Below are positions 1 through 9,578 of a stretch of 64,000 bases of DNA, piece after piece (within the stretch, counting starts at the first letter, position 1; each line of letters begins with the position of its first letter). The notes under the pieces were generated by a model, which was not told the DNA's origin, did no database searches, and saw only the letters and a list, made by a program, of their open reading frames with translations. The translations under genes were made by a program, and so were the position numbers. The stretch comes from Frankia alni ACN14a. GTDB taxonomy: Bacteria > Actinomycetota > Actinomycetes > Frankiales > Frankiaceae. The stretch spans positions 5,636,962 through 5,700,961 of the forward strand of contig NC_008278.1 of NCBI RefSeq assembly GCF_000058485.1, given 5' to 3'.

Positions 1-773
<773 letters not shown>

Positions 774-777
<4 letters not shown>

Positions 778-1976
778 GGGTTCAGCCGCTGCTCGCGGGC
801 CGCCCAGACCTTCGTCGGCAGGCCCCAGAGCTCGATGAACCCACGGGCATCACCCTGGTCGAACTGGTCGCCGGCGTCGTAGGTGGCCAGGGCGTGGTCG
901 TAGAGGCTGCCCGGGCTGCGCCGGCCGACGACCTGGGCGACCCCGCCCGCGAGCCGCAGCCGCACGTCCCCGTCGACCCCGGCGCTCGCCGCGTCGACGA
1001 AGGCGTCGAGCGCGGCCTTGAGCGGCGAGTACCACAGGCCGTCGTAGACGATCTCGCCCCAGCGCTGGTCGACGCCCCGCTTGAACCGGGCGACGTCGCG
1101 CTCGAGGGTGAGGTCCTCCAGGTCGCGGTGCGCGGTCAGCAGGGTGATCGCCGCCGGGCACTCGTAGATCTCCCGGCTCTTGATCCCGACCAGGCGGTCC
1201 TCGATCATGTCGATCCGGCCGACACCGTGCGCGCCCGCGCGGGTGTTGAGCTCGGCGACGAGCTCCGCCAGCGACAGGGATCGCCCGTCCAGACCGGTCG
1301 GGACGCCGTCGGTGAAGGAGATCGTCACCTCGTCGGGGGTCCGCGCGACCGTCGGGTCCGCCGAGTAGACGAAGACGTCCTCCGGCGGCTGTGCCCACGG
1401 GTCCTCGAGGATGCCGCACTCGGCGGTGCGCCCCCACAGGTTCTGGTCGATGGAGTACGGCGAGCGCTTGGACACGTCGATGGGCAGCCCGCGCTCCTCG
1501 GCGAAGGCGATCGCCTTGTCCCGGGTCATGCCCGAGTCGCGCACCGGGGCGAGCACCTTCAACCCGGGCGCCAGCGCCGACACGCCGACCTCGAACCGCA
1601 CCTGGTCGTTGCCCTTGCCGGTGCAGCCGTGGGCGATCGCGTCCGCGCCGTGCTCGCGGGCGGCCTCGACCAGATGCTTGACGATGATCGGCCGCGACAG
1701 CGACGAGATCAGCGGGTACCGATCCATGTACAGCGCGTTGCTCCGGATGGCCGGGGCGACGAAGGACTCGGCGAACTCAGTGCGGGCGTCGACCACGATC
1801 GACTCGACGGCGCCGCAGGTGAGGGCGCGCTGGCGGATGGCCTCGAGGTCCTCGCCGCCCTGGCCGACATCGACCGCCAGCGCGACGACCTCGGCGCCGG
1901 TCTCGGCGCCGATCCAGCCGATGGCCACGGACGTGTCGAGGCCGCCCGAGTAGGCAAGCACGACGCGTTCGGTCAC
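774..1976 (-). CDS. argG: Argininosuccinate synthase
   Basis: Joins citrulline and aspartate with ATP to give argininosuccinate. 400 residues, the normal family length. The N-terminal pyrophosphatase loop AYSGGLDTS is at residues 8-16, followed by [10 protein letters not shown], the KGNDQVRFE substrate segment and [13 protein letters not shown] start at 1976, 12 bp after the argR stop. Its stop overlaps argH (GTGA), so ArgG and ArgH are probably translationally coupled. Part of the argCJBDFRGH operon. Confidence 0.97.
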
Positions 1977-1988
1977 GGGACTTACTCC

Positions 1989-2735
1989 TTATGTCGGATT
2001 GCGCGGAAGATCATCATCAGGTGTGCCGGTGCCGCCGCCGGTGCCCGCCAGGACCGCCCCGCCCGCCGGCGGGGTGCGTGGACGGGCCTGGGCGGCGGCG
2101 GCCACGCCCGGCACGGCGCGGGCCCGCCCGTCGGCGAGCCGCAGCAGGTGGGCTGCCAAACCCGGCCCGCCCGGGACCGGCGGCTGGCCCGCGGACGGCC
2201 CGGTCGGCGACGCCTCCCCCGCGCTCTGCCCGCCGGCCGGGGTGGTCTCGGAGATGCTCCCACCCGCGGGAGCGGGCAGCTGCGCCCGACAGACGACGAG
2301 GACCGTGTCGTCCCCGGCGATCGTGCCCATGACCGCCGGCAGCGCCTCCCGGTCCAGCGCGGACGCGAAGAGCTGGGCGGCCCCGGGCGGGGTGCGCAGG
2401 ACGACGAGGTCGCCGTTGGCCTCCGCCGAGACCAGCAGCTCCTCGCAGAGCCGGGTCAGCGGAAGCCGGACGATCTCCGCCGGCGCGAGGTTCACGTCGA
2501 CGGCGTAGACCAGGCCGCCGTCGGCGCCGCGCACCTTCGTCGCCCCGATCTCCTCCAGGTCACGGGACAGGGTGGCCTGGGTGACCTGGACACCCTCGGT
2601 GGCGAGCAGGCGGGCGAGCTCCGACTGCGAACGCACCGGCCGCTGCGCGATCAGCGCCGCCAGCCGCGCCTGCCGGGCGTGCTTGGTCAGCGGGGCGGCC
2701 CGCCGCACCCCCGCGCCCACGCCCGCCGTGGTCAT
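1989..2735 (-). CDS. argR: Arginine repressor ArgR with long C-terminal tail
   Basis: Arginine-sensing repressor of the arg genes; family members are hexamers with an N-terminal winged helix and a C-terminal arginine-binding core. The DNA-binding part includes SQSELARLL and [14 protein letters not shown]; the effector part includes [12 protein letters not shown] (GTIAGDDT binds arginine in the family). The protein is 248 residues against roughly 150-170 normally. The excess is a Gly/Pro/Ala-rich tail of about 75 residues after the core. ATG at 2735 overlaps the argF stop (ATGA). A much longer frame runs upstream through argF, but it is antisense-like shadow without homology. ArgR probably acts on the boxes upstream of argC (8404-8442). 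Confidence 0.95.
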   Translation of the reverse strand: MTTAGVGAGVRRAAPLTKHARQARLAALIAQRPVRSQSELARLLATEGVQVTQATLSRDLEEIGATKVRGADGGLVYAVDVNLAPAEIVRLPLTRLCEELLVSAEANGDLVVLRTPPGAAQLFASALDREALPAVMGTIAGDDTVLVVCRAQLPAPAGGSISETTPAGGQSAGEASPTGPSAGQPPVPGGPGLAAHLLRLADGRARAVPGVAAAAQARPRTPPAGGAVLAGTGGGTGTPDDDLPRNPT

Positions 2736-3760
2736 CGGACCGTGCCCTCCCCCGCGGACGTGCCCTCGCCGGCGGCCGTGCCCTCCCCGGCGGACGTGCC
2801 CTCGCCGGCGGCCGTGCCCGCCCCCGTCGACGGCGGCGCGAGCAGCAGCGAGAGCAGGGCCTTCTGCGCGTGCAGCCGGTTCTCGGCCTGGTCGAACACG
2901 ACCGAGTGCGGCCCGTCGAGCACCGACGCGGCGATCTCCAGGTCCCGGTGCGCCGGCAGGCAGTGCATGACCAGCACGTCCGGCCGGGCGGCCTCGACGG
3001 CCTTCTCGTCGAGGCGGTAGGGCTGGAACACCAGCGAGCGGCTGTCCGACTCGTCCTCCTGGCCCATCGACGCCCAGACGTCGGTGTAGAGCACGTCGGC
3101 GCCGGCGGCCGCCTCCAGCGCGTCGTGCATAACGAGCGCCTCGCCGCCGGTGGTCGCGCCGATCTCGTTGGCGTGCCGGACGACCTGCTCGAACGGCTCG
3201 TAGCCGGGCGGGGAGGCCACGTGCACCCGCATCCCCGCGAGCGCCCCGGCGAGCAGCAGCGAATGCGCCACGTTGTTGCCGTCGCCGAGGTAGGTCAGGG
3301 TGAGCCCGGCGAGCCGGCCGCGGCGCTCCCGGATCGTCTGCAGGTCGGCCAGCGCCTGGCAGGGATGGGCATGGTCGGACAGCGCGTTGACGACCGGCAC
3401 GCTCGCCGCGGCCGCGAGCCGCTCGAGGCGCTGCTGGGCGAAGGTGCGCACGACGATCGCGTCGACGTACCGACTGAGCACCGCGGCGGTGTCCTCGATC
3501 GTCTCGCCGCGGCCGAGGTGACTGGTCGTCGCGTCGATGACGATCGGATGGCCGCCGAGCTCGGCGACGCCGACGTCGAACGACAGGCGGGTGCGGGTGG
3601 AGGGCTTCTCGAACAGCAGGGCCACCGACCGCCCGGCGAGGGGACGGTCCGCCGGCCCGGGATCGCGGCGGCGGGCCTTGAGCTGGTCGGCGACGTCGAG
3701 AATTCCGGCCTGCTCCGCGGAGGTCAGGTCGGTGTCGAGGAGGAAGTGTCGGGCCGTCAT
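2732..3760 (-). CDS. argF: Ornithine carbamoyltransferase
   Basis: Forms citrulline from ornithine and carbamoyl phosphate. The carbamoyl-phosphate loop [23 protein letters not shown] and the MHCLPAHRD ornithine loop are all present. 342 residues; about 310 are the normal enzyme. The last 30 or so form a low-complexity tail made of the repeat AGEGTA/S, encoded by an 18-bp tandem repeat. ATG at 3760 overlaps the argD stop (ATGA); the stop overlaps argR. The tail lies beyond the catalytic core and probably does not affect activity (inference). Confidence 0.97.
   Translation of the reverse strand: MTARHFLLDTDLTSAEQAGILDVADQLKARRRDPGPADRPLAGRSVALLFEKPSTRTRLSFDVGVAELGGHPIVIDATTSHLGRGETIEDTAAVLSRYVDAIVVRTFAQQRLERLAAAASVPVVNALSDHAHPCQALADLQTIRERRGRLAGLTLTYLGDGNNVAHSLLLAGALAGMRVHVASPPGYEPFEQVVRHANEIGATTGGEALVMHDALEAAAGADVLYTDVWASMGQEDESDSRSLVFQPYRLDEKAVEAARPDVLVMHCLPAHRDLEIAASVLDGPHSVVFDQAENRLHAQKALLSLLLAPPSTGAGTAAGEGTSAGEGTAAGEGTSAGEGTVR
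2742..2813 (-). repeat. 18-bp tandem repeat, 4 copies, in the 3' end of argF
   Basis: Four consecutive 18-bp units (2742, 2760, 2778, 2796), alternating slightly, with a partial fifth unit after 2813. They encode a repeated Ala-Gly-Glu-Gly-Thr-Ser/Ala tail at the C-terminus of ArgF. The length is a multiple of three, so copy-number change keeps the frame. Confidence 0.9.
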
Positions 3761-4998
3761 GCGGTGACCTTAGAGGCTCGCTCCGACAGGCTCGCGCCGT
3801 CACGGGCGGCGCCGACGATCGCGGGTAGCGCCGCGGCGAAGGCGTCCGCCTCGGCGTCGGTGAGGATCAGCGGCGGGGCGAGCCGGACGGCGTCCGGGGC
3901 GACCGCGTTGACCAGGTAGCCGGCCGCGCGGGCCGCCGTCTCCACCGCCGGGGCGAACGGGCCGTCGAGCTCGATCGCCCGCCACAGGCCGACGCCGCGC
4001 ACCCCGATGACACCCGGGATCCCCGCCGCGACGATCTGGGCGGCGAGGCGGTCGCCCAGCCGCGTCGCGTGGTCGAGCAGCCCCTCGGCGGCGATCGTGT
4101 CGAGCACGGCCAGGGCCGCCGCGCAGACGATCGGGCCGCCGCCGAACGTGCTGCCGTGATCACCAGGACGCAGCAGGTCCGCCGCGGCGCCGATGCCGAT
4201 GCAGGCGCCGATCGGCAGGCCGCCGCCGAGGCCCTTGGCCAGGGTGACGATGTCCGGTTGGACGCCGGCGGCCTGGTGGGCGAACCAGGAGCCGGTCCGG
4301 CCGATGCCGCTCTGCACCTCGTCGAACACCAGCAGCGCCCCGGCGTCGTCGCAGGCCGCCCGCGCCTGCGCCAGGTAGCCCGGCGGCGGCGGGACCACGC
4401 CGGCCTCCCCGAGGGTCGGCTCCAGGAACACCGCCGCGGTCCGCTCGCCGACCGCGGCCCGCAGCGCGGCGGCGTCGCCGTAGGGCACGAACCGCACGCC
4501 CGGCAGCAGCGGCTCGAACGGCGCGCGCTTGGCCGGCTGCCCGGTGATGGACAGCGCCCCGAGGGTACGGCCGTGGAACGCGCCCTCGGCGGCGATGATC
4601 TCCGGCCGGCCGGTGCGTCGGGCGATCTTGATGGCGGCCTCGTTGGCCTCGGCGCCGGAGTTCGCGAAGAAGGTCTTCGCGCCGCCGGCGGGCAGGCCCG
4701 GGGCCGGGGCGCCCGCGGCGAGCAGCTCGACGAGCCGCTCGGCCAGGCGCACCTGCGGCTCGTTGGCGTACAGGTTCGACACGTGGCCGAGGGTGTCGAA
4801 CTGGTCGACGACGGCGGCCCGGATCGCCGGGTGGCCGTGACCCAGCACGCTGACGGCGATCCCGCCAAGCAGGTCGAGGTACTCACGCCCGGCGTCGTCC
4901 CACACCCGGGTGCCCTGCCCGCGGACCAGGGAGATCGTCGGACGGCCGTAGGTCGCCATCACGACGGCGTCGCGCCGGGCGAGCAGATCGGCGGTCAT
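3757..4998 (-). CDS. argD: Acetylornithine aminotransferase
   Basis: PLP-dependent transamination of N-acetylglutamate semialdehyde to N-acetylornithine. Motifs: [15 protein letters not shown] (PLP phosphate binding), [14 protein letters not shown] (Asp to the PLP ring nitrogen) and [14 protein letters not shown] with the Schiff-base lysine. 413 residues, about 10-15 longer than typical at the C-terminus. ATG at 4998 overlaps the argB stop; the stop overlaps the argF start. Confidence 0.97.
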   Translation of the reverse strand: MTADLLARRDAVVMATYGRPTISLVRGQGTRVWDDAGREYLDLLGGIAVSVLGHGHPAIRAAVVDQFDTLGHVSNLYANEPQVRLAERLVELLAAGAPAPGLPAGGAKTFFANSGAEANEAAIKIARRTGRPEIIAAEGAFHGRTLGALSITGQPAKRAPFEPLLPGVRFVPYGDAAALRAAVGERTAAVFLEPTLGEAGVVPPPPGYLAQARAACDDAGALLVFDEVQSGIGRTGSWFAHQAAGVQPDIVTLAKGLGGGLPIGACIGIGAAADLLRPGDHGSTFGGGPIVCAAALAVLDTIAAEGLLDHATRLGDRLAAQIVAAGIPGVIGVRGVGLWRAIELDGPFAPAVETAARAAGYLVNAVAPDAVRLAPPLILTDAEADAFAAALPAIVGAARDGASLSERASKVTA

Positions 4999-6026
4999 GG
5001 CCTTCCTCCGGAGTAGGCGGTGGGTGCGGCGGGTGCAACGCGGTTGGCGGTGTCACGGTCCGGGGTGATCAGGGTGCCGATGCCGTCGTCGGTGAAGATC
5101 TCCAGCAGGACGGCGTGCGGCACCCGACCGTCGAGCACGTGCGCCTGCGGAACGCCGCCGCGCACCGCCCGCCGGCACGCCTCCATCTTCGGAATCATGC
5201 CGGCCGCCAGCGTCGGCAGGAGCTGTTCGAGCTCTGTGATGCTCAGCTCGCTGAGCACCTCGTCGCTGGTCGGCCAGTCCGCGTACAGCCCCTCGACGTC
5301 GGTCAGGACGACGAGCTTGGTGGCGCCGAGGGCGACGGCGAGCTCGGCGGCGGCCGTGTCGGCGTTGACGTTGTAGACGCCGCCGTCGATCCCGCGGGCG
5401 ACGGAGGCGACGACGGGCACCTTGCCGGAGTCGAGCAGGGCGTCGACCGTCTCGGCGCGGACCTCGACGATGTCGCCGACGAGGCCGACGTCGACCTCCT
5501 GCCCGTCGACGATCGCGGGGCGCCGGCGCGCGGTGAACAGGTTCGCGTCCTCGCCCGACAGGCCGACGGCGAACGGGCCGTGGTCGTTGACCAGGCCGAC
5601 GACGTCCCGGTTGACCTGGCCGAGCAGCACCATCCGCACGACGTCCATGGTCTCCGGCGTGGTGACCCGCAGGCCGCCGACGAACGTCGACTCGACGCCG
5701 AGGCGCGCCAGGTGCGCGGTGATCTGCGGCCCGCCGCCGTGGACGACGACCACCCGCAGCCCCGAGTAGCGCAGGAAGACGATGTCGGCGGCGAACGCGG
5801 CACGCAGCGCGGGCTCGGTCATCGCGTTGCCGCCGTACTTGATGACGATCGTGGCGCCCTGGAAGCGGGACAGCCACGGCAGCGCCTCGATGAGGACCTG
5901 CGTCTTGGCCAGCGCCGCATGCCCGCGCGCGGTCGCCGCCGGTCCCCGGCCGGTGCCGGTGGCGGCGCCGGTGGCGGTGGTTATGTCGGTGGCGGTGGTG
6001 ATGTCAGTGGGGGCGGTGTCGGTCAT
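4995..6026 (-). CDS. argB: Acetylglutamate kinase
   Basis: Phosphorylates N-acetylglutamate; in many bacteria this is the arginine-feedback step. 343 residues against about 300: the first 45 are a low-complexity Thr/Ala/Gly extension with ITTAT repeats before [20 protein letters not shown]. Motifs: [27 protein letters not shown] and [16 protein letters not shown] at 6026 overlaps the argJ stop (ATGA). The frame continues upstream inside argJ but only as shadow. The conserved N-terminal helix seen in arginine-sensitive enzymes is plausible before ALPWLSRF (inference). Confidence 0.96.
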   Translation of the reverse strand: MTDTAPTDITTATDITTATGAATGTGRGPAATARGHAALAKTQVLIEALPWLSRFQGATIVIKYGGNAMTEPALRAAFAADIVFLRYSGLRVVVVHGGGPQITAHLARLGVESTFVGGLRVTTPETMDVVRMVLLGQVNRDVVGLVNDHGPFAVGLSGEDANLFTARRRPAIVDGQEVDVGLVGDIVEVRAETVDALLDSGKVPVVASVARGIDGGVYNVNADTAAAELAVALGATKLVVLTDVEGLYADWPTSDEVLSELSITELEQLLPTLAAGMIPKMEACRRAVRGGVPQAHVLDGRVPHAVLLEIFTDDGIGTLITPDRDTANRVAPAAPTAYSGGRP

Positions 6027-7183
6027 GTCGAGTAGGCCGAGTTCTCGTAGACGTAGCCGTCGGTCAGGTCGTTCGTCCAGATGGTGAGTTCCTCGCCGCC
6101 GGCGTGCAGGTCGACGAGGATGTCGATCCGCCGGTCGGAGAGGTCGACGAGGTCGCGGTCCTCCCCGGGCGCGCCGGCCCGGCACACCTGCACGCCGTTC
6201 ATGGACACGTCGAGCTGGTCGGGCTCGAAGGCTGCCTGGGTGGTGCCGACCGCGGCGAGGACGCGCCCCCAGTTCGGGTCCTTGCCGTAGAGGGCGCACT
6301 TGAGCAGGTTGTTGCGGGCCACGGACCGGCCGACCTCCAGGGCGTCGGCCTCGCTCGCGGCCCCGGTGACGGTGATCGCGATGGTCTTCGTGGAACCCTC
6401 GGCGTCGTCGAGCATCTGCTGGGCGAGGTCCGCGCACACCGCGGCGACGAGCTCGGTGAGCTCGGCCTCGGGCAGCGTCACCCCGGCGGAGCCCGAGGCG
6501 AGCAGCAGCACGGTGTCGTTGGTGGACAGGCAGCCGTCGGAGTCGACCCGCTCGAAGGTGACCCGCGACGCCTGGCGCACCACCCGGTCGAGGGTCGCGG
6601 CGTCGGCGACGGCGTCGGTGGTCACGACGACGAGCATGGTCGCCAGCGACGGGGCCAGCATCGCCGCGCCCTTGCCCATCGCGCCGACGGTCACCCCCGG
6701 CGTGGCGGTCGAGGTCCGCACCGCGGTCTTCGCGACGGTGTCGGTGGTGCGGATCGCCTCGGCCGCGTCGTCGCCGCCGGTGTCGGCGAGGTCCGCGACG
6801 GCCCTGGTGACCCCGGCGAGCAGGATGTCCATCGGCAGCCGGACGCCGATCAGCCCGGTGGAGCAGACCGCGACGTCCCCGGCGCCGAGGCCGAGCCCGG
6901 CCGCGACGTGCTCGGCCGTGGCGTGGGTGTCGGCGAAGCCGCCCGGCCCGGTGCAGGCGTTGGCGCCGCCGGAGTTGAGGACGACGGCACGCAGCCGGCC
7001 GTCGGCGAGGGTCTGGCGGGTCCACAGCACGGGCGCGGCCTGGATCCGGTTGCGGGTGAACACGCCGGCGGCGGCGTCGGACGGCCCGTCGTTGACGACG
7101 AGGGCGATGTCCGGACGCCCGGACGGCTTCAGTCCGGCCGCGACTCCGGCGGCCCGGAAGCCCTTCGGGGCGGTGACGCTCAC
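6023..7183 (-). CDS. argJ: Bifunctional ornithine acetyltransferase / N-acetylglutamate synthase
   Basis: Recycles the acetyl group from N-acetylornithine to glutamate, making the pathway cyclic. 386 residues. The self-cleavage site lies in [19 protein letters not shown]; the Thr of ATML is the expected new N-terminal nucleophile. Also seen: [11 protein letters not shown] and [15 protein letters not shown]. Cleavage would give alpha and beta chains. Unlike the rest of the operon it does not overlap its upstream neighbour argC; a 193-bp spacer with tandem repeats separates them. Confidence 0.97.
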   Translation of the reverse strand: MSVTAPKGFRAAGVAAGLKPSGRPDIALVVNDGPSDAAAGVFTRNRIQAAPVLWTRQTLADGRLRAVVLNSGGANACTGPGGFADTHATAEHVAAGLGLGAGDVAVCSTGLIGVRLPMDILLAGVTRAVADLADTGGDDAAEAIRTTDTVAKTAVRTSTATPGVTVGAMGKGAAMLAPSLATMLVVVTTDAVADAATLDRVVRQASRVTFERVDSDGCLSTNDTVLLLASGSAGVTLPEAELTELVAAVCADLAQQMLDDAEGSTKTIAITVTGAASEADALEVGRSVARNNLLKCALYGKDPNWGRVLAAVGTTQAAFEPDQLDVSMNGVQVCRAGAPGEDRDLVDLSDRRIDILVDLHAGGEELTIWTNDLTDGYVYENSAYST

Positions 7184-7197
7184 CGTGACCTCTCCTG

Positions 7198-7287
7198 TCT
7201 GCTGTCCCTGTCGTTTCTGCTGTCCATGTCGCTTCTGCGGTCCACGTCGCTTCTGCGGTCCACGTCGCTTCTGCGGTCCACGTCGCT
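7198..7287. repeat. 18-bp tandem repeat, 5 copies, in the argC-argJ spacer
   Basis: Five 18-bp units starting at 7198, 7216, 7234, 7252 and 7270; the last three are identical and the first two differ at a few bases. The array sits in the only sizeable spacer of an operon whose other junctions overlap or nearly so. The minus-strand transcript would carry it just upstream of the argJ start. No stable hairpin is obvious within the unit. Confidence 0.92.
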
Positions 7288-7376
7288 GGTCGATCGGCGA
7301 CGGCCGGTCGCCTTTACTGCGTATCCCGAGGCTTTGGTGTCCGTTTCGTCCCTCTGGACAAGCAGGGAAGCGGCGG

Positions 7377-8405
7377 TCACGGGGCGATGCCCTGGGCGGT
7401 CAGGCCGGCGGTCTCGGGCAGGCCGAGCATGAGGTTGGCGCACTGCAGCGCCTGGCCCGCGGCGCCCTTTCCGAGGTTGTCGATGGCGGACACGACGATC
7501 GCCCGCCCGGACTCGGCGTCGAAGGTTCCCTGGATGTGCACGGCGTTGCCGCCGAGGGTCGCCGCGGCGTGCGGCCACCGCCCGGGCGGCAGCACCCGGA
7601 CGAACGGCTCGCCCGCGTAGGCCGAGCGCAGCGCCTCGTACACGGCGTCCGCGTCGGTGCCGGGGGTGGCCCGCCCGGAGCAGGTCGCGAGGATGCCGCG
7701 GGGCAGTGGGGCGAGCACGGGGGTGAAGGACAGGCTCACCGCGGTCCCGGCCACGCCGGACAGGGCCTGCACGATCTCCGGACGGTGCTGGTGGGTGCCG
7801 ACCTTGTAGGCGGTGAGGTCGCCCATCACCTCGCTGCCGAGCAGGTTGACCTTGGCCGACCGGCCCGCGCCGGAGGTGCCGCTGGCGGCGACGACGCTGA
7901 GGTCCTGCGGCTCGACGAGGCCCGCGGCCAACAGCGGCGCGAGGGCGAGCGAGGAGGCGGTCGGGTAGCAGCCCGGCGCCGCGACTCGGCGGCTCGCGGC
8001 GATCCGAGCCCGCGCCCCGGGCAGCTCGGGCATGCCGTAGGTCCAGGTGCCGGCGTGCTCGCCACCGTAGGCGCGTCGCCACGCCTCGGAGTCGGCAAGG
8101 CGGTGGTCGGCACCGAGGTCGACGACGCGGACGGTGCTCGGCAGGGTCGCCGCCACCGCCGCCGACTGCCCGTGCGGCAGGGCGAGGAAGACGACGTCCG
8201 CCTCGGCCGCGGCGAGGGTCTCGGCGTCGGTGAAGACGCGGCCTTCCAGGTCGGGCAGGTTCGGGTGCACGTCCGTCACGGGCAGGCCGACCGACGTGTT
8301 CGCCGCCAGCGCGCCGATCTCGATCTCCGGGTGGGCGAGCAGCAGGCGGAGAAGCTCCCCGCCGCCGTACCCGCTCGCCCCTGCCACTGCTGCGGTCACT
8401 CCCAT
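7377..8405 (-). CDS. argC: N-acetyl-gamma-glutamyl-phosphate reductase
   Basis: NADPH-dependent reduction of N-acetylglutamyl phosphate; first gene of the operon. 342 residues, normal length. Nucleotide loop AGASGYGGGELLRLL, catalytic cysteine in AAPGCYPTASSLAL, and HRPEIVQ. ATG at 8405 was chosen because the conserved N-terminus MGVTAAVAGASGYGG begins there; the open frame extends 69 codons further without homology. No Shine-Dalgarno is visible, but a promoter-like -10 ends 7 nt before the ATG, so the mRNA is probably leaderless. Confidence 0.96.
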   Translation of the reverse strand: MGVTAAVAGASGYGGGELLRLLLAHPEIEIGALAANTSVGLPVTDVHPNLPDLEGRVFTDAETLAAAEADVVFLALPHGQSAAVAATLPSTVRVVDLGADHRLADSEAWRRAYGGEHAGTWTYGMPELPGARARIAASRRVAAPGCYPTASSLALAPLLAAGLVEPQDLSVVAASGTSGAGRSAKVNLLGSEVMGDLTAYKVGTHQHRPEIVQALSGVAGTAVSLSFTPVLAPLPRGILATCSGRATPGTDADAVYEALRSAYAGEPFVRVLPPGRWPHAAATLGGNAVHIQGTFDAESGRAIVVSAIDNLGKGAAGQALQCANLMLGLPETAGLTAQGIAP

Positions 8406-8442
8406 GTGCAAGGTTATACACACGAGCTTATGAGCATGCAAC
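8404..8442 (-). promoter_or_regulatory. argC promoter overlapping two candidate ARG boxes
   Basis: Read on the minus strand: an 18-bp imperfect box (8442-8425, core TGCATGCTCATAAG), 3 bp, then a second 18-bp box (8421-8404, core TGTATAACCTTGCA). The 18-3-18 spacing is that of ArgR operators in bacteria, and the halves resemble the TGCAT-N4-ATGCA form used in actinomycetes. A -35-like TTGCAT and a -10-like TATAAC lie inside the boxes with a 17-bp spacer. The -10 ends 7 nt before the argC ATG, implying a leaderless transcript. ArgR bound here would cover the promoter. Inference from pattern only. Confidence 0.6.
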
Positions 8443-8653
8443 GGCATTCGGCGAACGCGGGCGGCGCGGCGGGCAGCGCGGCCGCGTCGGCCGCGGGCAC
8501 AGACGTCGGTCCGCGCCCCCTCCGCGCCGGGCGTCGACCGCCTGACCTGGCAGTTGACCTCACGTTGACGCTGAAGGTACCGCGCCCTCCCATCCTGGGC
8601 CGCACATATCACGCACTGTCCATCGGACGACGCACGGCAGTGAGGAGCGGCGG

Positions 8654-9577
8654 ATGGTGATCGCGATCGGCCATGTCGCGCTGGTGATCGTCGCAGGCGG
8701 AGGAGCTGGCCCTGCTCGACGGCGGCCCGGATCTGGCGGCACTGGTCGCGGTGGTCGCGGTGGTCGCGCTCGGCGAATCGGGAGCCGTGGGGCCGGGCGC
8801 CCCCCGGGGACCGTGATCTCCCGTCGCCCCGCGGTCGGCGCAGATCAGGATCTGCGCTGCGCCATCCACCAGGAGATCGACGCGCACGGCGAGCGCCGCA
8901 TCGCCGAGCTCGGTCGGTGGCTCGCCGGCACCCCCGCGCTGGCCGCGACCCGCCAGCGGCTGTGCGAGGAGGGGCTCCTGCCCACCGTCCGGCAGAAGCG
9001 GGTGCTGCGCTGGTGCCGGACCGCCGCGTGGGCCCTGTTCGTCGGCGGGATCATCCTGCTGGTGGCGGACGTCGGCTCGCCCGACGGCAACGCCGTCTTC
9101 GTGCTGGCGCTCGGCGAGGTCGGCGCCCTCGTTCTCGGCGTCTGCCGCACGACGCCGCGGACCACCCTGGCCGGGTGGGCGGTGGCGACCGAGGCCCGGC
9201 AGCGCCTGCCCGGACTGGCCGGCGGCGGTCTGCCGGGGCAGCATGCGCTCGCGGTCGCACTGTTCGGACCGGAGGCGCTCGGCCGCGCCGACCGGAAACT
9301 GGCCACCGAGCTCGGGCTGCTCGCGCCCGCCGTCCCGCTGCGGCCCCGCAGCGTCGACCGATCGAGAAGAAGCCTGGACACCACCTCGAGTGGCGGCTGC
9401 GGCGGCGAGGGCTGTGGCGGCGGGGGCTGTGGAGGCGGGGGTGATGGCCCGGACCGTCCCGAGTTGATCGACAAGCGCCGGTCGGCGGTGGCCGAGCACT
9501 GGCCCGCGCTGGCGGCGACGCCCGGGCTTCCACGCCGGGTACCGGCCAGCGCGGGCGCGGCTGACGGGACTGACTGA
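8654..9577 (+). CDS. TIGR04222-like membrane protein, N-terminus probably frameshifted
   Basis: Unknown function. The body resembles TIGR04222 proteins: a helical segment ending ATRQRLCEEGLL, two membrane segments (about AWALFVGGIILLVADV and VFVLALGEVGALVLGV), a third helical region, and a Cys/Gly-rich stretch with CGGEGCGGGGCGGGG near the end. A good GAGGAG lies 6-7 nt before the ATG at 8654. However, the family N-terminal segment (EELALLDGGPDLAALV) is found in the next frame, open from 8688 to 8813, while the annotated frame there gives an Arg/Gly-rich sequence. So two compensating shifts, decay or sequence errors are likely. It converges on pheT with one base between stop codons. Confidence 0.55.
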   Translation: MVIAIGHVALVIVAGGGAGPARRRPGSGGTGRGGRGGRARRIGSRGAGRPPGTVISRRPAVGADQDLRCAIHQEIDAHGERRIAELGRWLAGTPALAATRQRLCEEGLLPTVRQKRVLRWCRTAAWALFVGGIILLVADVGSPDGNAVFVLALGEVGALVLGVCRTTPRTTLAGWAVATEARQRLPGLAGGGLPGQHALAVALFGPEALGRADRKLATELGLLAPAVPLRPRSVDRSRRSLDTTSSGGCGGEGCGGGGCGGGGDGPDRPELIDKRRSAVAEHWPALAATPGLPRRVPASAGAADGTD

Positions 9578-9578
9578 C

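Noticed and set aside
4995-7025. 676-codon frame that would fuse an extra domain to ArgB
   Set aside because: The N-terminal part overlaps argJ and is Arg/Gly/His shadow; the ATG at 6026 with an ATGA overlap is the natural start.
8609-9499. Minus-strand open frame opposite the TIGR04222-like gene
   Set aside because: Pro/Ala/Arg-rich, no motif; the plus strand has membrane segments, a Cys/Gly cluster and a good ribosome binding site.
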